A stretch of 64,000 nt of DNA. It comes from Pseudaestuariivita rosea (GTDB lineage: Bacteria; Pseudomonadota; Alphaproteobacteria; Rhodobacterales; Rhodobacteraceae). Shown in pieces: positions 1-8,252 of this stretch (within the stretch, counting starts at the first letter, position 1; every line of letters begins with the position of its first letter). The notes beneath the pieces are model-generated. The model made no database searches and was not told the DNA's origin. It worked only from the letters and a program-made list of their open reading frames with translations. Where the stretch lies: positions 1 through 64,000 of the forward strand of contig NZ_JACNMP010000013.1 in the NCBI RefSeq assembly GCF_017592335.1, in the 5' to 3' direction. The position numbers were made by a program, and so were the translations under genes.

Positions 1-288
1 TGTCACGCTCCTCGGTCACGCGGGCCAGTTCTTTCTTAAGCCGCCTGACCTCGGCTTCCTGATCAGTCACACGCTGTGGCTTCGAAAACTGCGCCATCCA
101 AGTGTACAAAGACTTGGTGCTGATCCCGAGCCGTTCAGCCACATCCTTGACCGAATATCCGCGCTCCGTGACCTGCGCCACCGCGTCGATCTTGAACTCG
201 TCTGAGTAACGAATTTGACCTGACATATACGTCGTCCTTTGCTTCCAAAATTACCAAGCAAAGCGTCTACAAATCTAGGGGCACCTCA
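1..288 (-). mobile_element. IS3-family element, left end, cut by the window edge
   Basis: This is the end of an insertion sequence whose orfA reads leftwards out of the window. The probable terminal repeat begins TGAGGTGCCCCTAG on the minus strand, with its outer end at 288. That boundary is inferred from the TG start typical of IS3 ends, because the other terminus is not visible. Older IS remnants lie directly outside it. Confidence 0.55.
2..226 (-). CDS. IS3-family transposase OrfA, partial
   Basis: The minus-strand reading from the ATG at 226 gives a protein starting MSGQIRYSDEFKIDAVAQVT. A helix-turn-helix follows (about residues 20-45, with SVKDVAERLGISTKSLYTW), then the beginning of a leucine-zipper-like helix (EAEVRRLKKELARVTEER). 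This is the standard IS3/IS911 OrfA layout: DNA binding followed by an oligomerisation helix. The gene runs off the window at base 1, so orfB and the frameshift site are not visible. Nothing seen is broken, so the copy may be intact outside the window. Confidence 0.8.
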   Translation of the reverse strand, partial: MSGQIRYSDEFKIDAVAQVTERGYSVKDVAERLGISTKSLYTWMAQFSKPQRVTDQEAEVRRLKKELARVTEERD

Positions 289-368
289 GTTGAATGCCTT
301 GCGCGGGAGTATGAACCCTGCGCTGCCACAATCCATGATTGGGTGAAGCAGGCCAGTGCTGATGATGG
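286..368 (+). pseudogene. IS3-family OrfA remnant
   Basis: The plus frame from 286 reads SVECLAREYEPCAATIHDWV followed by KQASADDG. It matches the N-terminal helix-turn-helix region of IS3-type OrfA proteins (LAREFEPSAQTIRNWV in relatives, from memory). There is no start codon, and similarity stops at about 368, where an oppositely oriented OrfB remnant begins. It is a decayed fragment. Confidence 0.5.
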
Positions 369-505
369 TTGTAATGATCGAAAAAGGCGTCGATCTGTTG
401 CCTGAGATCACCGGGCAGCTAGTAGTTTTCCAGCAGGATACGGTTCTTGAGGGTTGATGCCATCGCTTGATCTTGCCCTAGGTTTGGGGGTGATATCCCC
501 CCAGC
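362..505 (-). pseudogene. IS3-family OrfB (integrase core) remnant, frameshifted
   Basis: On the minus strand the pieces YHPQT-stop-GKIKRWHQ and TLKNRILLENY-stop-LPGDLRQQIDAFFDHYNHH are recognisable as the C-terminal part of an IS3-family DDE transposase. In intact relatives this region reads roughly HPQTQGKIERWHQTLKNRI, LLENYYLPGDL and HYNHQRYHESL. Two nonsense codons and a one-base frameshift between HQ and TLKN show that it is dead. It joins the OrfA remnant head to head at about 365. Confidence 0.6.
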
Positions 506-961
506 AGAAGCCCAAGAGAAGTTCTATGAACAGTGCAATGAGTTCGATATAGTCGCCTGAAACGGAGTAATCAGCCTCCAGGAAAACCGGGGCGGTTCAT
601 TCTCCTTTGTAGCAAAATACCAAGTCATAGGAGCGGAACAATTCCAGGACAGGTTCACTGGGCCGGTGATGAAGGATAAGCCAACAGGCCGCCGGATCGG
701 CTATCGCATCAAGGCCGAAGACCTGATAACGGCACCAGACAATGTGGTGATCTGCGCGGCCGATGAGTTCTGCGACAAAACAACCTGACCGAACGGGCGC
801 TGGCAGACCGATGGCAAGCCTATCGGATCTCGTCATCCAGTCCATCAGCACAATTCGCTGCTGAGCATAGCTATCGAATGATAGTGAGAGAAATAAGTCA
901 ATAAATCAGTAATTTATGGGTCGATATCCGAAAGCTGCCGAACGTCTTCAGTGCTTGGAAA
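506..961. other. Non-coding stretch, probably degraded
   Basis: No convincing gene is seen. The only long reading frame, on the minus strand at 597-851, has no recognisable domain and competes with equally open plus-strand frames. It may be more IS debris. No rho-independent terminator for the convergent end of guaA is evident. Confidence 0.4.
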
Positions 962-2524
962 TCATTCCCACTCAATGGTTCCGGGCGGCTTCGATGTGAT
1001 GTCATAGGTCACACGGTTGATACCGGGGACTTCGTTTATGATGCGCGTTGCCGTTTCGCCCAGAAAGTCATGGGTAAAGGGATAATAGTCGGCCGTCATT
1101 CCGTCTACCGATGTTACCGCGCGTAAAGCGCAGGCATAGTCATATGTCCGCCCATCCCCCATAACACCAACCGTCCGCACGGGAAGTATAGCGACAAAGG
1201 CCTGCCAGATTTCATCATAAAGGCTATGTTTCCTGATCTGATCGATATAAACAGCGTCAGCCTTGCGAAGAATATCGAGCTTTTCGCGCGTGATTTCGCC
1301 CGGACATCGGATCGCAAGACCTGGGCCAGGAAAAGGATGGCGGCCAATAAAGCTGATGGGCAGTCCAAGTTCATGCCCCAGGGCACGTACTTCGTCTTTG
1401 AAAAGCTCACGCAGCGGCTCGACCAGCTTGAGCCCCATTTTTTCAGGAAGTCCCCCGACGTTGTGGTGGGATTTTATCGTCACCGAGGGCCCGCCGGAAA
1501 AGCTGACCGACTCGATGACATCCGGATAAAGGGTGCCTTGGGCCAGAAATTCGGCCCCTTCGATGTCGTTTGCGTATTTTTGGAAGACATCAATGAATAG
1601 CTTCCCGATGATCTTACGTTTTGTTTCCGGGTCAGACACACCTTCGAGGGAATTCAGAAACAATTCACTTTCGTCGGCATGTATTAAAGGCAAATTGTAA
1701 TGCTGCCTGAACATACCGACGACTTCTTCGGCTTCGTTCTGGCGCATCAGTCCATGATCGACAAAAACACAGGTCAGCTGATCGCCAATCGCTTCGTGTA
1801 TCAGAACCGCAGCGACAGAACTGTCCACACCGCCGGAAAGGGCACAGATGACTTTCTTGTCACCAACCTGATCGCGTATCTTGCGAATGGCCTCTTCGCG
1901 ATAGGCGTCCATTGTCCAATCGCCCGTGAAACCGGCCATGCGAACGAAGTTTTCATATAGCGTTTTGCCGTTGGGTGTATGGTGAACCTCGGGGTGGAAC
2001 TGAACAGCGTAGAAATGACGCGACAGGTCCGCGGTTATCGCATAGGGCGCGTTCGGCGACGTGCCGTAGACCGCAAATCCATCCGCAATCTGGCTGACAT
2101 GATCGCCATGTGACATCCAGACCTGTTCGCGGTCCTCCAGAAACCAGCCGTTTAGCAGATCGATGCGACTGTCAGATGGCGTCACGTAAGCCCGGCCAAA
2201 TTCGGCCGTGCCCTGGCCACGCTCAACCCGCCCGCCCAGCATCTGCATCATGACCTGTTGACCATAACAGATCCCCAGAATGGGTACGCACATGTCAAAC
2301 ACCATTTGCGGTGGCCGTGGCGATGCGTCATCCAATACACTGGCCGGGCCGCCCGAAAAGATGATTGCTTTGGGTTTGTAATCCCGAAGGAATTGTTCGG
2401 TCACGTTCTGATAAGGGTGAATTTCGCAGTAGATGTTCAACTCACGCAGGCGCCGCGCGATCAGCTGCGTCACCTGACTGCCGAAATCAATGATAAGCAG
2501 GCGGTCATGATTGGGTTCTGTCAT
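962..2524 (-). CDS. guaA: GMP synthase (glutamine-hydrolysing)
   Basis: It converts XMP, ATP and glutamine to GMP in the cytosol, the last step of de novo GMP synthesis. The 520-residue product has a class I glutamine amidotransferase domain (about 8-195) with nucleophile Cys86 in ILGICYGQQ and His177/Glu179 in QFHPEV. The ATP-pyrophosphatase domain follows, with the PP-loop SGGVDSS at 230-236, then the C-terminal dimerisation domain ending PPGTIEWE. An upstream in-frame ATG would add 47 unrelated residues. The start at 2524 ([17 protein letters not shown]) fits the family length. It is a single gene, divergent from the MttB homologue. Confidence 0.97.
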   Translation of the reverse strand: MTEPNHDRLLIIDFGSQVTQLIARRLRELNIYCEIHPYQNVTEQFLRDYKPKAIIFSGGPASVLDDASPRPPQMVFDMCVPILGICYGQQVMMQMLGGRVERGQGTAEFGRAYVTPSDSRIDLLNGWFLEDREQVWMSHGDHVSQIADGFAVYGTSPNAPYAITADLSRHFYAVQFHPEVHHTPNGKTLYENFVRMAGFTGDWTMDAYREEAIRKIRDQVGDKKVICALSGGVDSSVAAVLIHEAIGDQLTCVFVDHGLMRQNEAEEVVGMFRQHYNLPLIHADESELFLNSLEGVSDPETKRKIIGKLFIDVFQKYANDIEGAEFLAQGTLYPDVIESVSFSGGPSVTIKSHHNVGGLPEKMGLKLVEPLRELFKDEVRALGHELGLPISFIGRHPFPGPGLAIRCPGEITREKLDILRKADAVYIDQIRKHSLYDEIWQAFVAILPVRTVGVMGDGRTYDYACALRAVTSVDGMTADYYPFTHDFLGETATRIINEVPGINRVTYDITSKPPGTIEWE

Positions 2525-2717
2525 GCCTGCGTGGTAGAATTTCACATGCTTGGGCGCAAGCCTTAACACTGCATCTTGTGCATCATTGACGAAAAACAGG
2601 TCAGTTTCGTGGGGCACATCCCGTGAAATGTCGCTTTCCCACCGGAAAGGACGAAAAAAGATCACGGGTCAGACATATCTGACAGTATTATAATTCAAAA
2701 CCAGGGCGGAGATCATA

Positions 2718-4259
2718 ATGTCAGATACGGCTGCGCGGAAAAGAACACGGGGGGGCGGGGCTGCACGCCGGGCCGAGCGGACTGCGATCCGCATCGAAAC
2801 GGCGCGTTATATCGAACGCAACATACCGCTGATCGACATCCTCAACCAGGAAGCGTTGGAAATCGTCGAAGCCAATGCCGAAACAGTTCTTGAAGAAATT
2901 GGCGTGGCCTTCACAGATAATCCGTCCGCCTTGGCAAGATGGAAAGACGCGGGCGCCGATGTGTCCGGTGAACGTGTTCGTTTGCCCAAGGGTTTGGCCC
3001 GCTCTCTTTGCCAAACAGCACCGCAAAGTTATATGCAGCACGCCCGCAACCCGGACAAATCGGTTGTCATTGGCAGCAACACTTTGGTCACCGCACCGGT
3101 GTACGGCCCACCGTTTGTCCGCGACAGCCTGGGTGGGCGTCGATATGCCGTAATGGAGGATTTTAGAACCTTCGTAAAGCTGGCCTATATGTCAAAATGG
3201 CTGCACCATTCTGGCGGTACCCTGTGCGAACCAACGGATGTGGCGGTGAATAAACGACATCTTGATATGCTGTTTGCGCATATGACGCTAAGCGATAAGC
3301 CCTTTATGGGATCGGTTACCGATCCTGCGCGGGCCGCGGATAGTGTTGAGATGTGTGAACTGCTATTTGGCCGCGATTTTGTCCAGCAAAACACGGTTTT
3401 GACATCTCTGATCAATATCAATTCGCCGCTGACGTTTGATGCCACGATGATGGGCGCGCTTGAGGTTTATGCAAAGGCCGGGCAGGCCTGCATCATATCA
3501 CCTTTTATCGTCGGGGGCGCGATGGCTCCGGTCACTGTAATGGGCACCCTGACGCAGGTTTTGGCAGAGGTTCTGGCAGGCATCGCCTATAGCCAGCTGA
3601 TCCGGCCCGGCGCGCCCGTGATTTTCGGAACATTTGTGACCTCGATCGACATGAACTCGGGGGCGCCGACATTCGGAACACCCGAAGCCAGCCAGATTTT
3701 GTATGGGGCAGGGCAGTTGGCGCGCCGTATGAATCTGCCGTTCAGATCGGGTGGGGCGCTTTGCGGATCGAAACTGCCCGATGCGCAGGCGGCTTATGAA
3801 AGCGCCAATACCCTGAACGCGGCCCTGTTCGGGGGGGTGAATTTCATGCTGCATTCCTGCGGTTGGCTTGAGGGCGGTTTGGTGGCCAGCCCCGAAAAAT
3901 TCGTGATCGATGCCGATCAATTGGGCGCGTTGCACCGTGTGGCGTCAGGCATCCGAACCGACGAACAAGGTCAGGCGATGGATGCCATTCGTGAGGTCGG
4001 GCCAGGCGGGCATTACCTGGGCTGCGCCCATACGCAAAGCCATTTCAAGGATGCGTTCTGGCGCACCGATTTGCTGGATTACAAAACCTTTGAAACCTGG
4101 GCCGAAGAGGGCGAACGGGATACAGTCGCCCTGGCTGCGCAAAGGGTTAACAAACTGTTGGACACATACCAAAAGCCGCCGATTGATCCCGGCACGGAAG
4201 AGGCTTTGATCGACTATGTTGATCGCAAAAAGGCCTCGATGCCCGACGCATTAACTTAA
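2718..4259 (+). CDS. MttB-superfamily methyltransferase, non-pyrrolysine type
   Basis: The 513-residue protein belongs to the trimethylamine methyltransferase (MttB) superfamily. Archaeal MttB carries pyrrolysine encoded by an in-frame amber codon. This gene is open throughout, so it is the non-pyrrolysine branch, whose characterised members demethylate quaternary amines such as glycine betaine onto a corrinoid protein. Supporting sequence includes the N-terminal segment IDILNQEALEIVEANAETVL and the long barrel region with TFGTPEASQILYGAGQLARR. The N-terminus is basic (KRTRGGGAARRAER). No corrinoid protein or activator gene is adjacent, so the substrate is open. Its stop overlaps the convergent gene's stop by three bases. 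Confidence 0.85.
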   Translation: MSDTAARKRTRGGGAARRAERTAIRIETARYIERNIPLIDILNQEALEIVEANAETVLEEIGVAFTDNPSALARWKDAGADVSGERVRLPKGLARSLCQTAPQSYMQHARNPDKSVVIGSNTLVTAPVYGPPFVRDSLGGRRYAVMEDFRTFVKLAYMSKWLHHSGGTLCEPTDVAVNKRHLDMLFAHMTLSDKPFMGSVTDPARAADSVEMCELLFGRDFVQQNTVLTSLININSPLTFDATMMGALEVYAKAGQACIISPFIVGGAMAPVTVMGTLTQVLAEVLAGIAYSQLIRPGAPVIFGTFVTSIDMNSGAPTFGTPEASQILYGAGQLARRMNLPFRSGGALCGSKLPDAQAAYESANTLNAALFGGVNFMLHSCGWLEGGLVASPEKFVIDADQLGALHRVASGIRTDEQGQAMDAIREVGPGGHYLGCAHTQSHFKDAFWRTDLLDYKTFETWAEEGERDTVALAAQRVNKLLDTYQKPPIDPGTEEALIDYVDRKKASMPDALT

Positions 4260-4534
4260 TTTTGCATTAACTCAGCTTCGCCCATCATCGCGATCAGCAC
4301 CTCAAGATGGCGTCGGCAGTTGTAGGCGACATCGCCCGTTTTGCGCTGATCTTCCAGTTCTGCCTCGGCGCTGATCAGTTTTGCCAGCGCGGCGCCATGG
4401 GACAGGACAGCGTCTGAACGCAAGACCTGGCGCAGGTATTTGCCGCGTTTATAGTGCTTTACGCCGAAACGGGCCGCATCGATCAGCAACGAAGGCCGCC
4501 GCAGGTTTTGAAGAAATGTCATAAGATCGGTCAT
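4256..4534 (-). CDS. Conserved hypothetical protein, DUF6477-like
   Basis: A 92-residue helical protein beginning MTDLMTFLQNLRRPSLLIDA. The pattern of a short N-terminal helix, RRPSLLIDAARFG and then basic KHYKRGKYLR resembles small proteins of the Rhodobacteraceae (DUF6477, from memory). No catalytic motif is visible and the function is unknown. It lies convergent to the MttB homologue, and its stop codon shares bases with that gene's stop. Confidence 0.6.
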   Translation of the reverse strand: MTDLMTFLQNLRRPSLLIDAARFGVKHYKRGKYLRQVLRSDAVLSHGAALAKLISAEAELEDQRKTGDVAYNCRRHLEVLIAMMGEAELMQN

Positions 4535-4757
4535 TTGTATTCCCCGGTTTTTTGAAGTCCGACGAACATCGTTTCACAACTTTAAGACGTGTTGCGTAAT
4601 CGCTGAGTCAGCGTACGCAGGTATTAAGATTAGTTATTATTTACGAACCATGATCGCCCCGTAGCGGATTTTAACTGTCTGGTAAGAAACGCACTCTTAG
4701 GTTGTGGCAAAAATTAGGAGCCCTACGATTGCTCCTGAATGACCCTCGGAGGAAAGT

Positions 4758-5867
4758 ATGCTGCAGGTTATTGGCCAAAACGGTCATAATGCTTTGCCCA
4801 ATTGGGTTCCTGAAGCGGCCCAGCTTTACCTGCTCCATACGGAGACAGGACATTCCATTCGCGCCCTGGCGCGTGGGGCAGGGTGCCATGCCTCGACCGT
4901 TCTAAGACAGGTGCGCCGGTTCGAAAACCGTCGTGACGATCCGCTCATTGATGAAGCACTGCGCAGGCTGGGTGCCGCGCATTTCAGGGGAACATCATGC
5001 CCCGATGAGAAGGATCAAAACAGTATGACTGCTCAATTCAAACCCTCTGATCTGGCAACCGACGACGACACCATCAATCAGGAAGGCCGCCGCATATTGC
5101 GCCGTTTGTGCGAAACGGGTTCGGTTCTGGCCGTGGCGGCGGATATGGAAAAAGCGGTCGTCATGCGCACCGCACCCGATGGCAGCTGCACCCGCACAGC
5201 CGTTGTCGATCGCACGATCGCCCAGGCCATGGCGCTGAAGGAATGGATTGTCTGCAACAAGGCCGGGCGCATTTCGCAGTATGAGATCACGACCGTTGGC
5301 CGCAATGCCCTGAAGCGGCTGATGGAAGAAAGCGAAGACGCCGGCGACGATGACGATCAGCCCTATGCCGACCAGCATCGCGAGTGGGGCGAAAAATCAG
5401 TTGCCGGTCACGCTGAACGCATTCGCTACAACATGGCTGAATCGCCCCTGGCCGGTCTGGCGCGCCGCAAAGACAAAAACGGGCAGCCGTTTCTAAGCGA
5501 AGACCTGGTGGCTGCGGGTGAACGCCTGCGTGAAGATTTTGAACTGGCCCAGATGGGCCCGCGTGTTGCCCAGAACTGGGATAAATTCCTGACCGGCGGT
5601 GATCGTGGTGGGTTTAAGCCTGGCAGCAGCATTGGCAACGGCCCGGCAGATGCGCGTGATCGGGTGGCCGAGGCACTGCATGATCTGGGGCCTGGATTGG
5701 GCGATGTGGTCTTGCGGACATGCTGTTTTCTGGAAGGTATGGAAACGACCGAAAAACGCATGGGCTGGTCTGCGCGGTCGGGAAAAATTGTTCTGCGCAT
5801 CGCCCTTCAACGGCTGCAACGCCATTACGAAGAACGCTATGGCCCCTATGGACCGATGATTGGTTAA
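4758..5867 (+). CDS. DUF6456-family protein with N-terminal helix-turn-helix
   Basis: A 369-residue cytosolic protein with a strong ribosome site (GGAGGAAAG) just upstream. Residues about 20-60 form a helix-turn-helix-like segment (GHSIRALARGAGCHASTVLR), suggesting DNA binding. The C-terminal half (about 215-365) resembles DUF6456 of Rhodobacterales, with RERVAEALHDLGPGL-like spacing, a conserved CCFLEGME and the end RYGPYGPMIG. An acidic linker (EDAGDDDDQ) separates the two parts. A regulatory role is inferred only from the helix-turn-helix. It stands alone, and the 220 bp upstream would hold its promoter. Confidence 0.7.
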   Translation: MLQVIGQNGHNALPNWVPEAAQLYLLHTETGHSIRALARGAGCHASTVLRQVRRFENRRDDPLIDEALRRLGAAHFRGTSCPDEKDQNSMTAQFKPSDLATDDDTINQEGRRILRRLCETGSVLAVAADMEKAVVMRTAPDGSCTRTAVVDRTIAQAMALKEWIVCNKAGRISQYEITTVGRNALKRLMEESEDAGDDDDQPYADQHREWGEKSVAGHAERIRYNMAESPLAGLARRKDKNGQPFLSEDLVAAGERLREDFELAQMGPRVAQNWDKFLTGGDRGGFKPGSSIGNGPADARDRVAEALHDLGPGLGDVVLRTCCFLEGMETTEKRMGWSARSGKIVLRIALQRLQRHYEERYGPYGPMIG

Positions 5868-5883
5868 CGCAAAACCCGTGCCG

Positions 5884-6336
5884 TCATGCGCATTCGGATT
5901 TCTGGGCTGAGGCCAGCGCGTCAGACAGCGCCTCAAGCGACAGAAGGATCGACGCATGACGGTTTTTGTAATCACGCGCGGGCATCAGGACCTCAAGGTC
6001 GTGGAACGGCGCATCGGGGGCGGGGCCACCCGCCTTCAGCATGCTGTTCAGCTGATCGCGCGCTTTTTCAATGTCATCCGGCGTGCAGCCAATGACATTC
6101 TGCCCGACCACTGATGCCGCGGCTTGCCCCAAAGCGCAGGCTTTCACATCCTGACCAAAATCGACGATCCGACCATCTTCGACCTGAACATCCACAGTCA
6201 CAGTCGACCCACACAGCGGTGAGCGCCGCTTGGCGGTGGCCGTCGGGCTTTCAAGCCGCGTTGTGTGCGGAATATCAACCGCCAGGGCCCGAATACGGCC
6301 CGAGTACAGTTTGATCATGTCCTTTTCGGCAGTCAT
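5884..6336 (-). CDS. Iron-sulfur cluster scaffold-like protein (NifU/IscU N-terminal family)
   Basis: The 150-residue protein has the IscU/SufU fold signature: Cys42 in PLCGSTV and Cys68 in DVKACALGQAAASV. The third cysteine of classical scaffolds is absent; the segment RDYKNRHASILLSLEAL has Ala128 where the motif R-x-x-C is expected. It may therefore be a cluster-handling adaptor or SufU-like protein and not a full scaffold. The start at 6336 is preferred over one 54 bases upstream because AAAGGAAAA lies before it and it avoids overlap with hisI. It is divergent from hisI. Confidence 0.75.
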   Translation of the reverse strand: MTAEKDMIKLYSGRIRALAVDIPHTTRLESPTATAKRRSPLCGSTVTVDVQVEDGRIVDFGQDVKACALGQAAASVVGQNVIGCTPDDIEKARDQLNSMLKAGGPAPDAPFHDLEVLMPARDYKNRHASILLSLEALSDALASAQKSECA

Positions 6337-6402
6337 GGCTTTTCCTTTGGTCGCGTTCCCCATAAATAAAGCGCTGGTTCGCAGATGCAAAAGGTTTTCG
6401 AC

Positions 6403-6762
6403 ATGGGGTTCGATCCACTTAGCCTAAAGTATGATCAGGTCGGTCTGATCCCGGTGATTGCGCAGGAAGAGGGCACAGGCGACGTGCTGATGATGGCCTG
6501 GATGAATGCCGAGGCTGTCGCGAAAACGCTCAGCACCGGGCGGATGACGTATTGGAGCCGGTCGCGACAGTCGTTCTGGATCAAGGGCGAAAGCAGCGGA
6601 CACGTGCAGGACTTGGTTGATCTGCGTGTGGATTGTGATCGGGATTGCCTTTTGGCGATTGTGCGTCAAACGGGTCCGGCGTGCCATACTAACAGAAAAA
6701 CATGTTTTTACAGTGCGATACGTGATGATGTTGAAGTCGAATTGATGGGGCCTATGGTCTAA
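6403..6762 (+). CDS. hisI: Phosphoribosyl-AMP cyclohydrolase
   Basis: It catalyses the third step of histidine synthesis, opening the adenine ring of phosphoribosyl-AMP. The 119-residue product carries the metal motif DCDRD (77-81, Asp ligands for Mg) and the zinc cysteines Cys78, Cys94 and Cys101 in RQTGPACHTNRKTCFY. It is a single-domain HisI without a HisE fusion. The start at 6403 (MGFDPLSLK) is preferred because AAAAGG lies about ten bases before it; an in-frame ATG at 6385 is possible. It stands apart from other his genes and ends convergent with gluQRS, overlapping by 11 bases. Confidence 0.92.
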   Translation: MGFDPLSLKYDQVGLIPVIAQEEGTGDVLMMAWMNAEAVAKTLSTGRMTYWSRSRQSFWIKGESSGHVQDLVDLRVDCDRDCLLAIVRQTGPACHTNRKTCFYSAIRDDVEVELMGPMV

Positions 6763-7639
6763 GCCCGACACGCTGACGAATGTCATCAACCGTTGCGCCG
6801 TGATCCAGATACTTGCGAATAGCCTCGGCATCATGCCGCTTTGCTAGCCGTTTGCCTTGCGCATCGCGGATCAGGCGGTGGTGATGGTAAACCGGCGTTG
6901 GCAGATCAAATAGCTTCTGCAAAACAACATGAATCTTTGTTGCCTCAAACAAGTCCTGCCCCCGCACGACATGGGTGATCCCCTGAAATGCATCGTCCAA
7001 AACCACCGAAAGATGGTATGAGGTCCCCATACCAGCCCGCGCAACAACGATATCACCAATCTGATCAATGATCTCATCTGGCGTGAACGCGATCAGGCCG
7101 CTTTCGCCGTTCGGGCCTTGGCCTTGTTCCTGAAACGAAAAGGTGGTCGGATTTCCTAGGCTTTTCATCGCCTTACGCATATCAAGACGCAATGTGGCCA
7201 CCGGTGGCACCCGAAATTGACCGTGCTGATAATTTCGACAGGTGCCGGGATAGACAACTCCGTCCGGCCCGACGGTGGGATCGACCCCCTCTTGCGGGGC
7301 ACTTGCCGCGGCCAGGATGTCGCGGCGATTACAGGTGCACGGAAAGATCAACTGCCGGTTCCACAAATCCTGAATCGCCTCGCGGTATGCATGCGACCTT
7401 TCGGATTGACGCAGAACGGGTTCAGGCCAGCTTAGGCCAAGTGCCTTTAAATCCCGAAATATCCAGTCTTCCCACTCCTTTCGCGCGCGGGACTGGTCGA
7501 TGTCTTCGATCCGCAGCAGAAACGCGCCGCCAGCCGACGTCGCTAAATCATGGGCCAACATCGCAGAATAGGCATGCCCCAAATGCAGTGGCCCGGTCGG
7601 CGAAGGGGCAAACCGTGTGCGAAAATCATCTCTTTTCAA
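6752..7639 (-). CDS. gluQ: Glutamyl-Q tRNA(Asp) synthetase
   Basis: This truncated glutamyl-tRNA synthetase paralogue activates glutamate and attaches it to queuosine at the anticodon of tRNA(Asp). It has the HIGH-type signature HLGH (19-22) after FAPSPTGP, zinc-site cysteines in FPCTCNRR and YPGTCR, and the KMSKS counterpart KRLAK near the C-terminus. About 295 residues without an anticodon domain fits GluQRS. The most likely start is TTG at 7639 (MKRDDFRTRFAPSPTG), overlapping the 3' end of the upstream methyltransferase gene. An in-frame ATG at 7705 would add residues absent from the family. Confidence 0.9.
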   Translation of the reverse strand: MKRDDFRTRFAPSPTGPLHLGHAYSAMLAHDLATSAGGAFLLRIEDIDQSRARKEWEDWIFRDLKALGLSWPEPVLRQSERSHAYREAIQDLWNRQLIFPCTCNRRDILAAASAPQEGVDPTVGPDGVVYPGTCRNYQHGQFRVPPVATLRLDMRKAMKSLGNPTTFSFQEQGQGPNGESGLIAFTPDEIIDQIGDIVVARAGMGTSYHLSVVLDDAFQGITHVVRGQDLFEATKIHVVLQKLFDLPTPVYHHHRLIRDAQGKRLAKRHDAEAIRKYLDHGATVDDIRQRVGLRP

Positions 7640-8249
7640 AGATATAGATCGCCGATTTAAGGCTAATTCCAAGCAAATGATCGCCGTATTCGTAGAACCT
7701 GCCAATCGCCAGATTATTGTTCAGGTAATCATCGACCTTTCCTTTGAACTGAGCATTCGCCATCGCGTGATCGTTCAGCGAAAAGGCCATCAAACCTTTG
7801 GTCGCAAGCGCCGCAAACATGATATCAAGCGTCTCGGGCGGGGCCGCGCCGACACCAATGACGCCCACCGCCGCAATTGCCGCATAATCGCCGGGGTTTG
7901 TCTTTAAGTTCGCTCCAGCCTCGATCTGCCAGACATCGCGATAAACGCCTTTGTCCTTCGCTTCGGCCAGCATATCGGGCGATAAATCGACGCCATCGAC
8001 CGTGCGAAAGCCACGACTGTTCAGTTCTTCGCCAAAAAGCCCGGTCCCGCATCCGAAATCAAGGACAGGTGCGGATTTATCTGTCAGTAGCTTCGCCAAA
8101 GCATCGGCTGCCCGGACAGGGGTTGCATATCCATTTTCAGCAACCTCAGCATCATAGGATGTCGACCATTTGTCATAGAGAACCTTGGTTTCGTCTGACG
8201 TTCGGGCATCATAGGCTTTGTCCAGATACTTGTCCGACATCTTGGCCAC
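7626..8249 (-). CDS. Class I SAM-dependent methyltransferase
   Basis: A 207-residue protein with the SAM-binding glycine motif VLDFGCGTGLFGEEL at about 62-76 and the acidic post-motif VDGVDLSPDMLAEA. The N-terminal segment LDKAYDARTSDETKVLYDKW resembles the methyltransferase-like 27 / Williams-Beuren-type group. The substrate is unknown. It lies between trmFO and gluQ, both tRNA-modification genes, on the same strand, with only 3 bp to trmFO and an overlap with gluQ. A tRNA-related or small-molecule role is possible but not shown. Confidence 0.8.
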   Translation of the reverse strand: MAKMSDKYLDKAYDARTSDETKVLYDKWSTSYDAEVAENGYATPVRAADALAKLLTDKSAPVLDFGCGTGLFGEELNSRGFRTVDGVDLSPDMLAEAKDKGVYRDVWQIEAGANLKTNPGDYAAIAAVGVIGVGAAPPETLDIMFAALATKGLMAFSLNDHAMANAQFKGKVDDYLNNNLAIGRFYEYGDHLLGISLKSAIYIFEKR

Positions 8250-8252
8250 CCC

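Noticed and set aside
597-851. 84-residue minus-strand frame
   Set aside because: No motif, no ribosome site, and competing open frames on the other strand; the region looks degraded.
2718-4259. Pyrrolysine-containing trimethylamine methyltransferase
   Set aside because: The frame is uninterrupted and no pylT/pylS genes are seen.
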